In this document: positions 50,540 through 50,641 of the stretch, in pieces
Layout of the letters: every line of letters begins with the position of its first letter
Numbering within the stretch: position 1 is the stretch's first letter
Made by a program: the position numbers and the translations under genes
Source of the DNA: Akkermansiaceae bacterium
Lineage (GTDB): Bacteria > Verrucomicrobiota > Verrucomicrobiia > Verrucomicrobiales > Akkermansiaceae
DNA: 50,641 nt
Assembly: GCA_903906515.1 (NCBI GenBank)
Contig: CAIVKO010000009.1
Span: 1-50,641, forward strand
Direction: 5' to 3'
Notes under the pieces: generated by a model
What the model was told of the DNA's origin: nothing
Database searches by the model: none
Seen by the model: only the letters and a program-made list of their open reading frames with translations

Positions 50540-50641
50540 TCAGCGCTCAAGCAGGATATTTTCCCCGAGCACCACGAGATCGACGCTGCCCTTGAGGGTT
50601 TTGTCGAGGAACGGGGTGTTTTGCGATTTCGACTTCATGAA
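50540..50641 (-). CDS. Dihydroorotase, C-terminal end only (cut by window edge)
   Basis: The last 33 codons of a minus-strand gene, reading in from the right edge and ending in TGA at 50540. The peptide includes MKSKSQNTPFLDKTLKG and SVDLVVLGENILLER. S-K-S-x-N-T-P-F followed by L-K-G is the usual end of dihydroorotase (pyrimidine synthesis, carbamoyl-aspartate cyclisation). Only the end is visible, so the call is from this motif alone. It is a housekeeping gene that may mark the outer boundary of the defence island. Confidence 0.55.
   Translation of the reverse strand, partial: FMKSKSQNTPFLDKTLKGSVDLVVLGENILLER

Overview
The window looks like a chromosome segment of a Verrucomicrobiota bacterium, probably of the Verrucomicrobiales. 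The evidence is a Verru_Chthon cassette protein A at the left edge, several DUF1080 proteins, uroporphyrinogen-decarboxylase-like (UroD-like) methyltransferase homologues, many Tat-exported carbohydrate enzymes and a moderately high GC content judged by eye. Starts with a clear Shine-Dalgarno are the exception. I saw no rRNA or tRNA gene, no CRISPR array and no intact insertion sequence.

Layout. 0-3.9 kb: 3' part of a cassette protein A gene, a small secreted protein and an open remnant. 3.9-8.6 kb: an operon of UroD-like protein, RhaT-type sugar symporter and a second UroD-like protein, facing an alpha-L-fucosidase. 8.6-9.3 kb: a decayed GH88-like gene and a palindrome-rich promoter. 9.3-13.4 kb: glmM, a GlmU-like acetyltransferase and glmS (amino-sugar precursor supply). 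13.5-23.1 kb: exported carbohydrate genes (sugar isomerase/epimerase fold, sialate O-acetylesterase-like, Gfo/Idh/MocA oxidoreductase, MGH1-like glycosidase, three DUF1080-type proteins, a cupin) mixed with internally deleted or truncated relatives; the set fits a 3-keto-glycoside route. 23.3-25.8 kb: small accessory genes. 26.2-32.1 kb: SpoIIM / DUF4129 / DUF4350 / MoxR / DUF58 operon. 32.1-35.3 kb: phospholipid operon (LplT-like MFS, PlsC-like, PAP2/sphingomyelin-synthase-like). 35.4-37.0 kb: malic enzyme. 37.2-43.1 kb, minus strand: an unknown gene, then an envelope glycosylation operon (epimerase, ArnT-like, ArnC-like GT2, LpxB N-terminal-domain protein, YjdF-like), plus a membrane protein. 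43.5-50.4 kb, minus strand: a defence island with a type IIG restriction-modification protein followed by an ABC-three-component system (Mrr-like nuclease effector, middle component 6, DUF2326 ATPase). The right edge holds the 3' end of a probable dihydroorotase gene.

The points most worth following are the defence island, the exported 3-keto-glycoside set with its decayed neighbours, the UroD-RhaT-UroD operon, the palindromic glm promoter, and a short word (TTGTTAG/CTAACAA) that recurs through unrelated genes more often than composition predicts.
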